Below are positions 17,282 to 27,400 of a stretch of DNA of 64,000 bases, piece after piece; the stretch's first letter is position 1; the number at the start of each line of letters is the position of its first letter. This DNA is from Dacryopinax spathularia. Taxonomy: Eukaryota; Basidiomycota; Dacrymycetes; Dacrymycetales; Dacrymycetaceae. The stretch lies in assembly GCA_037974965.1 (NCBI GenBank), contig JBBPFI010000003.1, forward strand, positions 1,364,001 to 1,428,000, written 5' to 3'. The position numbers and the translations under genes are program-made. The notes below the pieces were generated by a model. It saw only the letters and a list, made by a program, of their open reading frames with translations. It did no database searches and was not told where the DNA came from.

Positions 17282-19178
17282 ATGTGGCGCTTCGGACGGC
17301 CTAATGACACGCATGTATAATACCTTCAGGCATAATTCCATCCGCATCACTACGCATCTGCGAACGAAATGACAACACCGGACAAGATGTCCAGTTCAAT
17401 AAAAACGTCTAACCCGTAGAGAAAGAGGGGAGGATTGACGATCTGCTATGAACCGGTTCGTGGTTCGTTCTTGCCACGTAGTTTAGCCCCGATGCGGTGG
17501 AAGGGTTGACGCAAAGGTGCAGATAAGCATGGCGTTGGTTGGGAGAGGAAGCAAATGCACAACGCTGACGGACCCCACATCGCTGTTCTCCACAGCATGC
17601 ACCGGCGGGCGACATTGATAAAGCACGAGGGTCACGAAGTCGCTGATCACAGGCAGGCTCTCGTTGAATATGAGATCGGCAGACGTGGACGAGCGTCGTA
17701 ACGAAGCTGGGATGTCGGTCGATTGAAACCCATGTGCGGCGAAGTCAACTCAACCAGTGGGGCCGACCCCGCGAAAGAGGTATACGTGACGCAGCAGACC
17801 CATATCATTTCTATGCGACGCTGACCGCACGCATATACCTGACAAAGACTGTCAGACCGGGCGCAGTGAAGACGAGGTGGAAGAAGAGGCGAAGTCAGGG
17901 AACCATGTTTCGACAGCGAGCGTGCAAGCACGTCTTCGGCCGGCACTTCCTAATTGCATTTGGTTGATGTTCATCCTTGGATGGAAGCTAGAAAGAATAT
18001 AGAGGGCAGGGACACGTACCCGTTCATATGCGCCGGAACCGCCTGCCGCATACATGCTCACACGCCACCAGCAACGAGAACAGCCTTAGCTAGCAACATG
18101 CTGCTCAGCGAGGTCCATGAACGAAACATGTACGAGGTCGTGTCAGTGAAGACAAGAGTTGTCGCGACAGAGACACGCGAAAGGAATGCTCGTTGTGCCC
18201 AAAAAAATCAGCTTGAACATCCCTCAGCTTCCGTCTGATACCGCACGGAGGCATTTCTGCCTCTAGGCCAAAACCTCGTCGGTTCCGGCAGATCGTCATC
18301 TCCGGATCTCTGCAGGTAACAAGAACTTGGGAAATTCCGGCCATAGCCGTATCGAGCTATGGGCATGCGCTGGCTTTGTCAAGCTCGCAAGCAACATTCT
18401 TGTCGCGAGCCTCGGAGGACGCCAGAGCGCGGCAAACTGGGGACTGGCCACGGGAGCTGAGGGGTCTCTTACTGTCGGTCAAAGCATTCCTGTGGAAAAG
18501 TCGACGCGTATACGCGCGCTGCAGGGGCTCATATGTTGAGGCATCACGCGGACATGCATCGCCCGTGGAATGGATGCCGGCGGCGGGGTGCACCAACATA
18601 TATGCACCTGCTGGACGCATACATGCGTCGATCTGAGCACGTATATCTGCTTTGAACCGGGGGATGGACCAGAGGGAGTGTCGACGCTGCTTGACGGCCT
18701 CTCAGGCTCGTAGAGCGCTGTCGATGACCCCTCTGGTCTTGCTTGCGGCTCCGAGTTGGTCTGACATACCACCGGCGATCGCGTTCGCAGGTTCATAACC
18801 CGCTATAGGCAATTGCTGATTGTCCCCTATTCTCATCGTATGCCAGTACCGGGTTACTGGATACGTTGCTCGAATTATAGCAAAGGGAGGGGAGGGCGGC
18901 GTTCGAGAAGGAAGTGGGAGTAGGAGCGTGAGGAGAGATGCGCGCCAACTTTCAATACGGCAGATGGAGGAGGGTGAGAGGGTGACTTATGCCACATGGA
19001 GCCTCGAAAAATGGAATATCGAATCGACTGGACAAGATCGTTTGTACGATATGGAGGCTTGTTGTGCGGTATGCAAGTTTTGCATCACTTCAGCTCACGG
19101 TAAGCATGCAAAGTGGACCGATTTTTCCCGCACGATGTTGAATAAGTCGTGTATGGCCGCTCGTTGTTGAGCAGCAAA

Positions 19179-19196
19179 GCCCGCTACGTGGCGGGC
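19179..19196. repeat. GC-rich hairpin near left edge of AT-rich block
   Basis: Perfect 6-bp stem GCCCGC/GCGGGC around a TACGTG loop. Helitron 3' ends carry a short hairpin near the terminus, but no CTRR end lies at the usual distance here on either strand, so the link to the element is only suggestive. Confidence 0.3.
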
Positions 19197-19237
19197 GGGA
19201 GCAAAGGGCGTTGGCGATGGCAAACTCCGCGTCGACC

Positions 19238-19276
19238 ACGCACCACCACCACCAACACCACCACCAACACCACCGC
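19238..19276. repeat. CAC-rich simple repeat
   Basis: Imperfect tandem CACCACCACCAA-type units followed by a GCC/GTC-rich stretch. Low-complexity DNA lying about 75 bp outside the left motif array. Confidence 0.7.
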
Positions 19277-19350
19277 AGCTGCCACCGCCGTCGCCGTCTC
19301 CTGCCCTGCCGTCGCTGCCCTCCACGTCGCTCTCGCTGTTTTTTTGGTCC

Positions 19351-19491
19351 GTGGGCACTGTCTATCGCGTCGGGACCCCTTTTTTTGCGTGGGAATTCGT
19401 ACTGCTCCATTTTGGGGGTGTTCACGCCACGGGCTCTGCCTGAGCGTTGTGCATCAGATTGGAACGGGCTCTGCCTGACCGGTCTTGCCTG
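19351..19491 (+). promoter_or_regulatory. left array of shared 14-bp motif, upstream of the oxygenase gene
   Basis: Four related copies read along the plus strand: GGGCACTGTCT at 19353, CACGGGCTCTGCCTG at 19428, AACGGGCTCTGCCTG at 19463 and ACCGGTCTTGCCTG at 19478. The last copy ends 33 nt before the ATG at 19525. The same motif, in the same orientation relative to its gene, precedes the Rep-helicase with the same 33-nt gap. Either co-regulating promoter elements or subterminal transposase-binding repeats. Confidence 0.6.
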
Positions 19492-19524
19492 ATTTGGACA
19501 GGGGATTGCTATATTTGGTGGAGA

Positions 19525-21141
19525 ATGTCGACATCAGCAGAGGAGGTTTTGGGGACCAAAAATGGGGGTTTAGGGGCGGCGAAGGATTTAGGGGTTGGGG
19601 AGGAGGATTTTGGGGTCGCGAACGATGATTTAGGGGTTGCAAAGGGGAGTTTAGGGGTTTCGAAGGGAGATAAGGAGCGTGAGGTAAGCTCTTATATGCC
19701 AACTTATTTATGATGTATTTTGACGGGAACCACAGAAAAAGGCTAAGAGGAATGCAGCACGGAGGGAGCGACGAAATCGGGCAGAACTGGTGGCTTTGAA
19801 GGAGGAAGCGGAACTTGCCGATGCTGCTGCAAAAGCACATCGTGAAGCTGAGCAGCAGCGATCTGCGATCTGGTCGAATGCCTTTTCGATATTGCTGGGT
19901 GTCGCTGCACACGAGATTCATATCCATCGAGTGACACGAAAAGACCAACTTTTTGGCGATTTACAACGACTCGAAACACTTCGTGCATCCACCATTTCTC
20001 GAGACGACCCATATTTTCCAACTTCCGATTTTACATGGTTGCACGAGCCTGGATACCATTTGGGTCTTGAGGATGAGATACCTGTATTTGCGGTGCGGAT
20101 CCGTCCATGGTCTACCATGCCACCTGCGGAAGCGGCTACGATTTGTGATGTGCTTCAGAGCATAACCGATTGGCACACTTTGGCCACGAAAATCTCAAAA
20201 AATGGGGCCCAACTCGGAACAGCTCGTGCTCGCAGCAATGCAGCTCTGAGATCTGGACAAGAAATGGCGATGACGGACAAGGGGCTTATGCAGGCTGGTG
20301 GAGGGAAGATGACAGCGCTGCAATGGACGCAGAGTCAGGAACCTGGGAAAACCTTGTCCATCTCCGCTCCTAAGGGTCAGACTCACCCTGATGTGTATGT
20401 TGCCATTATCGTGCAGTTAATGGGCTTCTGACTTAATATTATCCTTAGGTACGAAAGGGTCATTGAGCGGCGTGATGTGATAGAGGAATACTATCGCAGT
20501 CGTCTTTCCCTGCTGCTTCCTTCAGTTGGTGCCAGGTTAATGACAGAAGCCATCGTGTATGTTATTCCTTTTTATCCCCTTTTCATTTACTTATATTGAT
20601 ACAGACATCATGTTCCTTCTTTTGCGGCAACAATCAAAGACCTTAAATCCTCTCACTTACCTTTTGCCAACTCCCTTACCATCACCGATGACGATTTCAC
20701 AAACTATCTGCATTGTGATCAAGATCACGTACCTATCGCCTTTGGCATGTGGTTCATGGCACGAAAGGAGGGGAGAAAATACAAGGTGACACCTGAGCTA
20801 TCGCATGAGCTGGTTAAAGGTGGAGAGTTTATCTGGGGGCATTTCGGAGTTGGAGTGGACTTTTCTAAGTGAGTGTCTAATATACATACTACAGTCCTAC
20901 TGCTAATACTCATGTTAGATGTGACGGAGTTGTGGAGATCTTCTGGAGAGCCAAAGAAGATGCTCATGCAACTCTGCAAAGCATTAGCCCCGGTCATGCA
21001 ACTCGATTCGGCACGTCGATCCAAGTGACAAAGAAAGCTGCTCAGGCCATGCAAAATGTGGAAAAAAGGGGAGATAGCAGCAGAGTTGTGAACACAAATG
21101 ACAGGTATGAGAACTTATATAAGCGTCCTCGGTTCAAATAG
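19525..21141 (+). CDS. probable TET/JBP-like 2-oxoglutarate/Fe(II) oxygenase (block gene A)
   Basis: Five exons: 19525-19683, 19736-20394, 20449-20556, 20605-20868, 20919-21141, giving 470 residues. Exon 1 codes four imperfect repeats around DLGVA/FGVA. A basic/charged helix follows (KKAKRNAARRERRNRAEL). The C-terminal third shows the layout of a double-stranded beta-helix oxygenase: HxD at 345-347 in NYLHCDQDHVPIAFGMWF, GGEFIWGHFGVGVDFS, then DGVVEIFWRAKEDAHATL with His 413 and a downstream Arg 426 in TRFGTS. Fungal TET/JBP families linked to DNA transposons share this pattern, but the assignment is inference from motifs, not a search result. A final alternative splice (donor after 21103) would change only the last few residues. 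Composition is AT-richer than host genes. Confidence 0.6.
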
Positions 21142-21221
21142 ACCTAGATTTAATGTTACTTACCTCTAAGTGGATATTATGCGAGGCTGAATTTTGGGTC
21201 CGGTGCTACTTGAATATGCCT

Positions 21222-21230
21222 GCACTGCCT
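21222..21230 (+). promoter_or_regulatory. short form of the block motif upstream of gene B
   Basis: GCACTGCCT, identical to the core of the copy at 31259-31273, lies 72 nt before the ATG at 21303. Single short match, so weak alone. Confidence 0.3.
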
Positions 21231-21302
21231 CTTATCGGCAGATACATGCTCGAACCCTCAACGTCCTCTCTGCCAATATCTCACCATACTACTTGCTTGG
21301 CT

Positions 21303-22565
21303 ATGGCTACCACAAAGATGCACTCCTCTGTGCTGCACTTGTCGGAAGAAGCTCAAGATATCATTTTCTCAGCATGCACATATGGTAGCCTAACTCGGCT
21401 TGGTGCGACTTGTACTTCTATGCGAAGAAATGTTGGCAGCTACCTCCAGCGACGGCTAGCACCTGAGCATTTGCTTACAATGCTCTTCCGTCTCCATCCC
21501 ACCCAAGATGCTCACATTGCAAACTTGCTGCAGCATTTCATCATTCATCAGCATGCTGTGATCATTGGGAGCTCAGTAACAAACCTTGTTCGCAGTCGCT
21601 TACATGATCCAGCAACCTCATTCACGTCTGGCAAGCCCTTAACATTTCGCTTATGGGTTAGAGGTGGAGATGGTACCGAGGCAGATGAGTTATTGAAGCA
21701 TGCTGGCTTTGTACGGTACGTTTATTCTAATCAGAGCTGGTATCTCTAATAACTGTGATGCAGTACAACAGACGTCAAAGAATCAAGAATGCAATGGAAG
21801 ATGCAGCGGTATCACAAAGCCGGCGTAGTCACGTTGGATGGTGTGGCCGAGTACTCCGACTGCTGGCTTGCATTGCCAAGCCAAGGTCACACAGCATGGA
21901 CAGCGCTCATCAAAGATGAGATGGACATGAAAATCCATGAACATTGCTGTGTGTTTTGATCTATGCCACGATAACCCATCGCATTGACATTATTAACCAG
22001 TTTGCGATTACATCATACTATGCCGATTTGGGGTTGTCATCTGTTACCCTCATGAAGCTTGGCATCATGAGCTTGATCGACCATGTCCCTCAATTCCAGC
22101 ATCTTATAGTAGTGGCCCTATCCGCATGTCCTACCTAGTACGCTGGCCTGGTAACCCCATGGAGCGCCATTGGGGTATTGGAGAAGAATTCGAGGGATGC
22201 AATGCTGTGCGTTTACGCTGGCCAGCAGATGTCTATTGTGCAACTGTGGCATGGCGGGAATCCGGTATGTTACAAACATATCAAGATTTATTTACATAAA
22301 ACTGATAAGCAGACGATTAGGTGTATCTCGACCTCCTTGCAACTCCGACATGGCTTCAGCACTTAGCGGTTGTGCAAGAATACCATATAACACCAATATG
22401 GTGGAAGAGGCCTGGCTAAATACCGAGAATACTTTCTACAAGTCGCTTCTTGACGAGAAGAAAGCTCGCAAGTTTGGTGATAAGAACATGGCGATGGGTA
22501 TATACAATGGGGGAGCACTATGGTGCGATTTTCTGGATACGCAAGAGGGAGCTATTGATGTATAA
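21303..22565 (+). CDS. F-box-like protein of unknown function (block gene B)
   Basis: Four exons: 21303-21715, 21764-21948, 22001-22264, 22321-22565, total 368 residues, all junctions in phase. The N-terminus reads LHLSEEAQDIIFSACTYGSL and LGATCTSMRRNVGSYL, resembling an F-box helix set. The middle and C-terminal parts (AEYSDCWLALPSQG, PHEAWHHELDRPCPS, MSYLVRWPGNPMERHWGIG) are rich in Trp, His and Cys and match no family I can name. The second donor (TGCT|GTGTGT) was picked because only it keeps the next exon open. It follows gene A on the same strand by 160 bp and is convergent with gene C. The shared AT-rich composition ties it to the block. Confidence 0.6.
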
Positions 22566-22669
22566 TAGTTGATGCGATGGTGTGGGTGAACATCAAGGCA
22601 ACATCATATCAATTGAAGGGCCTAAATGTATATACAGATTTCAGACAAATCGTATCTATCTTCTGAAGC

Positions 22670-24111
22670 TTATTTTGGCTTTCGCCCCACCCTTGGCTTC
22701 TTATTCGACTGAGTGGTTGAGTTATGACCACGCTCACCGGTAGGGCTGGGTGGCATCACCTCTGTGAACTCGTCCTCACCCTCACTATCAAGAGTAAAGA
22801 TAGGCACACGAGTGGCACGGTCAGCTCGTGGAGTAGCTCGCGAGGAGGCTGGTGTGCTTGGCATGCTTGCACTAAGTTCCGGTTCCAGTGGGGAAGAATC
22901 CAGCTCGACAATGCTATCTGCAATAAGCTGGTATGTCTGTTGCAATCATTGCCTATCAGCGAGTGCATCGCTCTTAGTAACCAGCAAAAACATACATGCG
23001 AAGTGTCAATACACCAGCAAACCAAACGGCAGACTACAAGCACCAGCGTTCCTTGTCGCAGTATCGTTGCCACATCCCAAGGGGGAATGAGCTTTTTCGA
23101 TTTGTCGTACAAGGGGAGTTGTCGTACACGACTATAGAGCTGACGAAAATTTGGCCCATGATGATCGGGTAAACAGTTGAGATGATATGTTGCATCAAGA
23201 CCAGACCCAAGTGCTGTCCAATAGTTGTTAGCAGATAAGCCTATGTAAGTGATTGGCTTACGTGTGTAGATATCTGCATCACCAGAACCCTCTGACGTCT
23301 CTCTTGTGGATGCAGTACCATTCTCTGCGCCGTCAACAGATTCGCCCCCCCCTCGCTTACGGGCAGAACGCTGCAAACCAAGTCCCTTGATTGGCATAGA
23401 AGGGTTGGCAACGCCATTGACAACCTGAGTCAACCAATCAGACATGTTATGGCCAGCCAGCAAATGAAGCACGAACCTTATATATATTCTCTGTATGCAC
23501 TCGAATCACATTCCTCTCAGTGTAGAAAGGACGTCGCTCGATCTAGGTTCACTGTTGAGGTTTATGCCATACAAATAGGTAATAGACAGACTTACAGCTG
23601 GAGTACGCATAATCCCTGCCTCTCCACCTTCTGCCGCAAGGAATTCGTCTTGCAGAGTGACAAGCTGATCAAGATACTGCGTCTTCAGTGCTCCTTTTGC
23701 GTTTGTTGGTTGGTGTAGCGCAAAGCACCATTTGACGGAGGTTTTGTCTGTGATCTGCTCAATAAGGTTAGTACACGAACTATGCCCACAATACATGATG
23801 CCCGTATGGCTTACCTGTTCCATCATGTTCTTCTTCCCACGTGCACTCGTATTGGTACCTTCGGAGCTAGGCCCAATCTCTCCGAAGAGAACAAACCGCT
23901 TTTCTCCAAGTAGACCATCCGGACCAGACTCCATCCAGAAAATATTGCCGTTTTGGCGTTGCTCTCGCACCACATTGGACATACAGTCCTCAAAGGCAAG
24001 GGCGCTGGGACTTTCGTCAATTTTGCGAATCAAGCGGGCATAAACACCATCATCTTCATTTCGGTAGGCAAATTGGGGATCGTCAAAGCGGTGTGGAGTA
24101 TTATCAGCCAT
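22670..24111 (-). CDS. unknown 405-residue protein (block gene C)
   Basis: Five exons: 23815-24111, 23596-23754, 23477-23542, 22996-23424, 22670-22936. Each exon is a multiple of three, so every intron is phase 0. The spliced protein begins MADNTPHRFDDPQFAYRNED, includes SVKWCFALHQPTNAKGALKT, RRPFYTERNVIRVHTENIY, ANNYWTALGSGLDATYHLNC and IPPWDVATILRQGTLVLV, and ends in a disordered acidic then basic tail (SNKKPRVGRKPK). No catalytic motif is recognised. It resembles the broad class of conserved hypothetical proteins of mushroom-forming fungi. The intron 22937-22995 is needed to join GTLVLV...CWCID to TYQLIADSIVELD. Lies 293 bp downstream of the Rep-helicase stop on the same strand. Confidence 0.6.
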
Positions 24112-24129
24112 TTTTCAGAGGGTGTCGAG

Positions 24130-24137
24130 GGCAGAGC
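24130..24137 (-). promoter_or_regulatory. short form of the block motif upstream of gene C
   Basis: Reads GCTCTGCC on gene C's strand, the central core of the left-array copies, 18 nt before its ATG. Single short match, so weak alone. Confidence 0.3.
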
Positions 24138-24232
24138 TGTTGCCGTGACGAAGGGTGAGATATACAGACTTAAAAGATAAAGCGAGATTCATGGACCCTA
24201 CAAAATAGCCATGGGTCATATCATGGGGCGTG

Positions 24233-24352
24233 CCATGGAGCAAAAACATGGGTGCAGAAGAGCATATAGCAATACACAACACGTGAAATTATGCATGGAG
24301 CAAATCCATGGGTACAGAAGGGTACATAGCAATACATAACATGTGAAATTAT
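24233..24352. repeat. 60-bp tandem direct repeat, two copies
   Basis: Copy 1 is 24233-24292 and copy 2 is 24293-24352, with about 8 differences by eye. Each contains CATGGAGCAAA, a CATGGGT box, AGCAATACA and GTGAAATTAT. The surrounding 150 bp is also crowded with CATGG boxes. It lies between gene C's promoter and the Rep-helicase 3' end, so it may be a subterminal or regulatory repeat. Confidence 0.8.
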
Positions 24353-24385
24353 CTACATTTGAATGTAGAAATGCTGCATTCTAAT
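24353..24385 (+). other. hairpin followed by CTAA-T, Helitron-like 3' end signature
   Basis: CTACATTTGAATGTAG can fold as a 7-bp stem (with flanking T/A). Twelve nt later comes CTAA followed by T, which is the spacing and end (CTRR|T) of canonical Helitron 3' termini. It sits on the plus strand, opposite to the Rep-helicase, whose stop is only 20 bp away. May be chance. Confidence 0.35.
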
Positions 24386-24404
24386 TGGCAATTGGAGGCT
24401 CATT

Positions 24405-27400
24405 TCATGTTTGACGGCTTCGCTTAGGAAGACGTGATGTACCAGGAGGCGGTGTTAATTTCTCGATTTCCGCAGTTGTTTGGTTCCTTTTTCTTCTGCT
24501 TCTTTGGCGGATAGGCCCGTATATTGGCACGTGTGGAACAGCATCTGGAGTAGCATCATCTAAAGGCACTTGTTCGGCACGCGACTGATATTCTTCTAGT
24601 AATGCATAACTTTCCTGTGCATCTGTGCGATCAATCACTTGTGTTGGTGCAAGTGGCACATTATGATAGTTGCGTAATGCTTGTTTGGATTGCAGCTTTT
24701 GCGCATGAGTACCATGAGCAGCCAAAGTACATAAAAATAGCACTTCTAGGCGACGTATTTCCCGTCGCATGTCTTCAGAAGAGTGGCATTGAATGCGACG
24801 TGGTTGAAATTCACGAAGTATCAGCAACCCATCTAAAGTCCGAGCCCGTGAGACCATAACATAGGGTGGTTCAGTCCCTCGACAACTTTCAAGATCAACA
24901 ATAACATTATCCAAGCTTTCTCCTTGGGCCTTATGCGCTGTGATTGCGAATGCAGGCTGAAGAGGAAGCTGCTTACGGTGAATTGTCACAGACCGACCTG
25001 TATCAGGATGGCGGAGATCTACCTCAACATCATCAGATATAACGGCAGCATAGCCAGATGGAAGCATAGGCAATGACGTACCCTGTAATCCAGGGATCTC
25101 TACAATGCAGGATGTTGCATGGCGTGTGTCTGTACCTTCCACTTCGATGTAGCGGATCTGGCGAAGAATACCCTTACTGCCATTGACAACTCCTGCCTCT
25201 ACGTCAAAATTTGTTGAAATCATCACTGGCATACCAGGCACAAGAGGTACCAAACCCATACGCTGCTGTGTTTTTCCACTATGCAAGCGCTCAAGCATTG
25301 CAATTAAGACAGAATTTTCCACTGGCTTCCCTTTATATGTATCTACGCACTTATATGAATGGACCTCTTGACCAGTTTGAACTGCAAATGCAAGTGCCCC
25401 TGCACGGTTGAGAACATCCTTTGATAAGTTATCTGCAACAATCACTGGTGCCGTTTGCCATAAGGAATCAGTAAGCTCCACATCTGTACGTCCAAGAATA
25501 CGTGTATTCAACAGTTCATAGTCAGCCAATGTACATCGCCCTTGGCGCAACCGTGAAAGAAGCTCCACAAATGGTTGATTTGCATCGCCTGCCTGTCGAT
25601 ATATTTGATGCAGCAAAACCACCTTATTTACTGCAAGCCAAAGCATTTTCCCAAAGATTTCCTTTTGACCATATTGTGAAGCTACTTTACGTGGTGTAAG
25701 CTTTAGAGTAGCATATAGCGGCTTCTGCTGTACAGGAGGCAGCTGTGCAAAATCTCCTGCAAAAATCACACTTATTCCACCAAATGGAAGAGGACGTTCC
25801 TTTGCAATTCGCAAGGCTTCACTGACACGATACAAAAGCTCACATCCTAGCATAGAGACTTCATCAATAAACAGGTAATCAACACCAGCCCACATGGCAA
25901 TTAGCTCTTGTCGTGTTTTTCCTTGACCACCTTGTGATCCCCGTTTTTCATTCATTCTGAGTGCTGCATGAAGAGTCATTCCACCAATGTTCTTCGCAGC
26001 AAACCCTGTATAGGCTGCTAAACGTAATCGCCGCTGTTGCTCATGTTCCCGGAGAAAAGCTGAAATCGCTTGAATAACACGACTTTTTCCTGTCCCTGCT
26101 GGCCCTCCAATATACAGATACAGAGGCTCAGTCGTTGCCGGCTGCAAAGCATGTTCACAAACAAGACGAGCAGCCAGCCCCTGTTCTGCGTTTAATCCAA
26201 ACTGTTGAATAAGTTCATTGATTGTCAATGACGATTGTGGAGTTTGTATGGGAACACTGACTGGTAGTTGCATTGATGGCTGGGTGGGTTCTGTATGTAG
26301 CGGAACAATTGGCTCTAACGGTAAACCTGCTACCACTGAAGCAATATAAATATCCATGCTTAATGAGCCCGGATACACAGATGATGTGGTAAGGGTCGGG
26401 GCTACATTCCGAGCAGCATTAGCACGCCAAGCAGCACGATTTGCTTCATATGTCTTCTCCCATAATGCTTCTACCGTAAGATCTGCAGGAGTGATACATT
26501 TAACAGCATCATGTATTACACTGACACCATCCAGAAGGCTATTTCTAGGGCTAGTGCTATATAAACCTGCTTGCGTTGCTGCATGAAGGCATGATAATGC
26601 ATTCATATCCGAAAATGCAGATCGTTGCGAGCGTGCATTGGTTATTGCATTGATATGTGCAAGCAGTAGTGATTCATCGCCTTCGGTATCTGCATTAGGA
26701 TTGCTATCAATTGCAAGTTCAGGATCATAACTGTCATGAAGTTCTGAAGGAAGGATACCAGCTGCACGACGATGCAGGTACCGATCTCGAAAATGCTTAT
26801 CACGGCTATCTTTGCATTCATGAAATAGCTGCATATTGTCCATGATATTCCTAAAGCGAAGAGGACATGTTTGGCAGAAATGCTCAAAGGCATCAGACCA
26901 TTGCTCGCTTGCATCCCGTAAGTCAGCAGCACTTCGCCACGGCTTGAATAAAAGCAGCATGAGACGGCTGTATCGGGGACGCACTGGCTCTTGGTCCCTT
27001 CGTGGGAGGGATGGACCACATAAGACTGGGACACGTCGTTGGAGAATTGGCAAGATTTTTTGACGTTGAGAAGCATGCTCTGGATGACAAGCAAGCAAGT
27101 TGAAAATTCGATCTTGTTTTGAAAAGGGGTCATTCAACAAGCTCTCAACATCAGCAGGCGAAAGTATTGGAGCTTCTTCAGGAGCAGAAGGATCGGTGCT
27201 GGGCATATCACGACCATTAGCAGAGGTTTTTCCTTTACGTGGTTTGGGAACTTTTGTACACTGTGCAGCAAAGTCCCATAAAGCTAAATGCTCCAACAAA
27301 TGACTTCGATGCACATAGTCGTTGACCTGACTTCCTTTCATCACAAGCTCACCATCATCCAAAACCTGAACACCAACAGTATCGGTCGAACCCATTTGGT

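Larger units (their letters stand above)
17282..19350. other. gene-poor stretch, nothing supported
   Basis: About 2 kb with only short, unrelated open frames on both strands and no recognisable protein signature. Base composition is close to the host flanks up to about 19.1 kb. It contains the CAC-rich tract and the GC-rich hairpin listed separately near its right edge. It could include the left end of the mobile block, but no terminus was identified. Confidence 0.4.

Noticed and set aside
17409-18796. Several 60-105-codon frames on both strands
   Set aside because: No family motif, overlapping on both strands, and no intron signals that extend them; typical of GC-rich noncoding DNA.
19095-19358. 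Frames rich in His, Arg or Gly over the CAC repeat
   Set aside because: Low-complexity translation of a simple repeat.
23266-23338. Possible extra intron in block gene C
   Set aside because: Candidate donor GTAAGC exists, but splicing would break the frame and the unspliced sequence reads as plausible protein.
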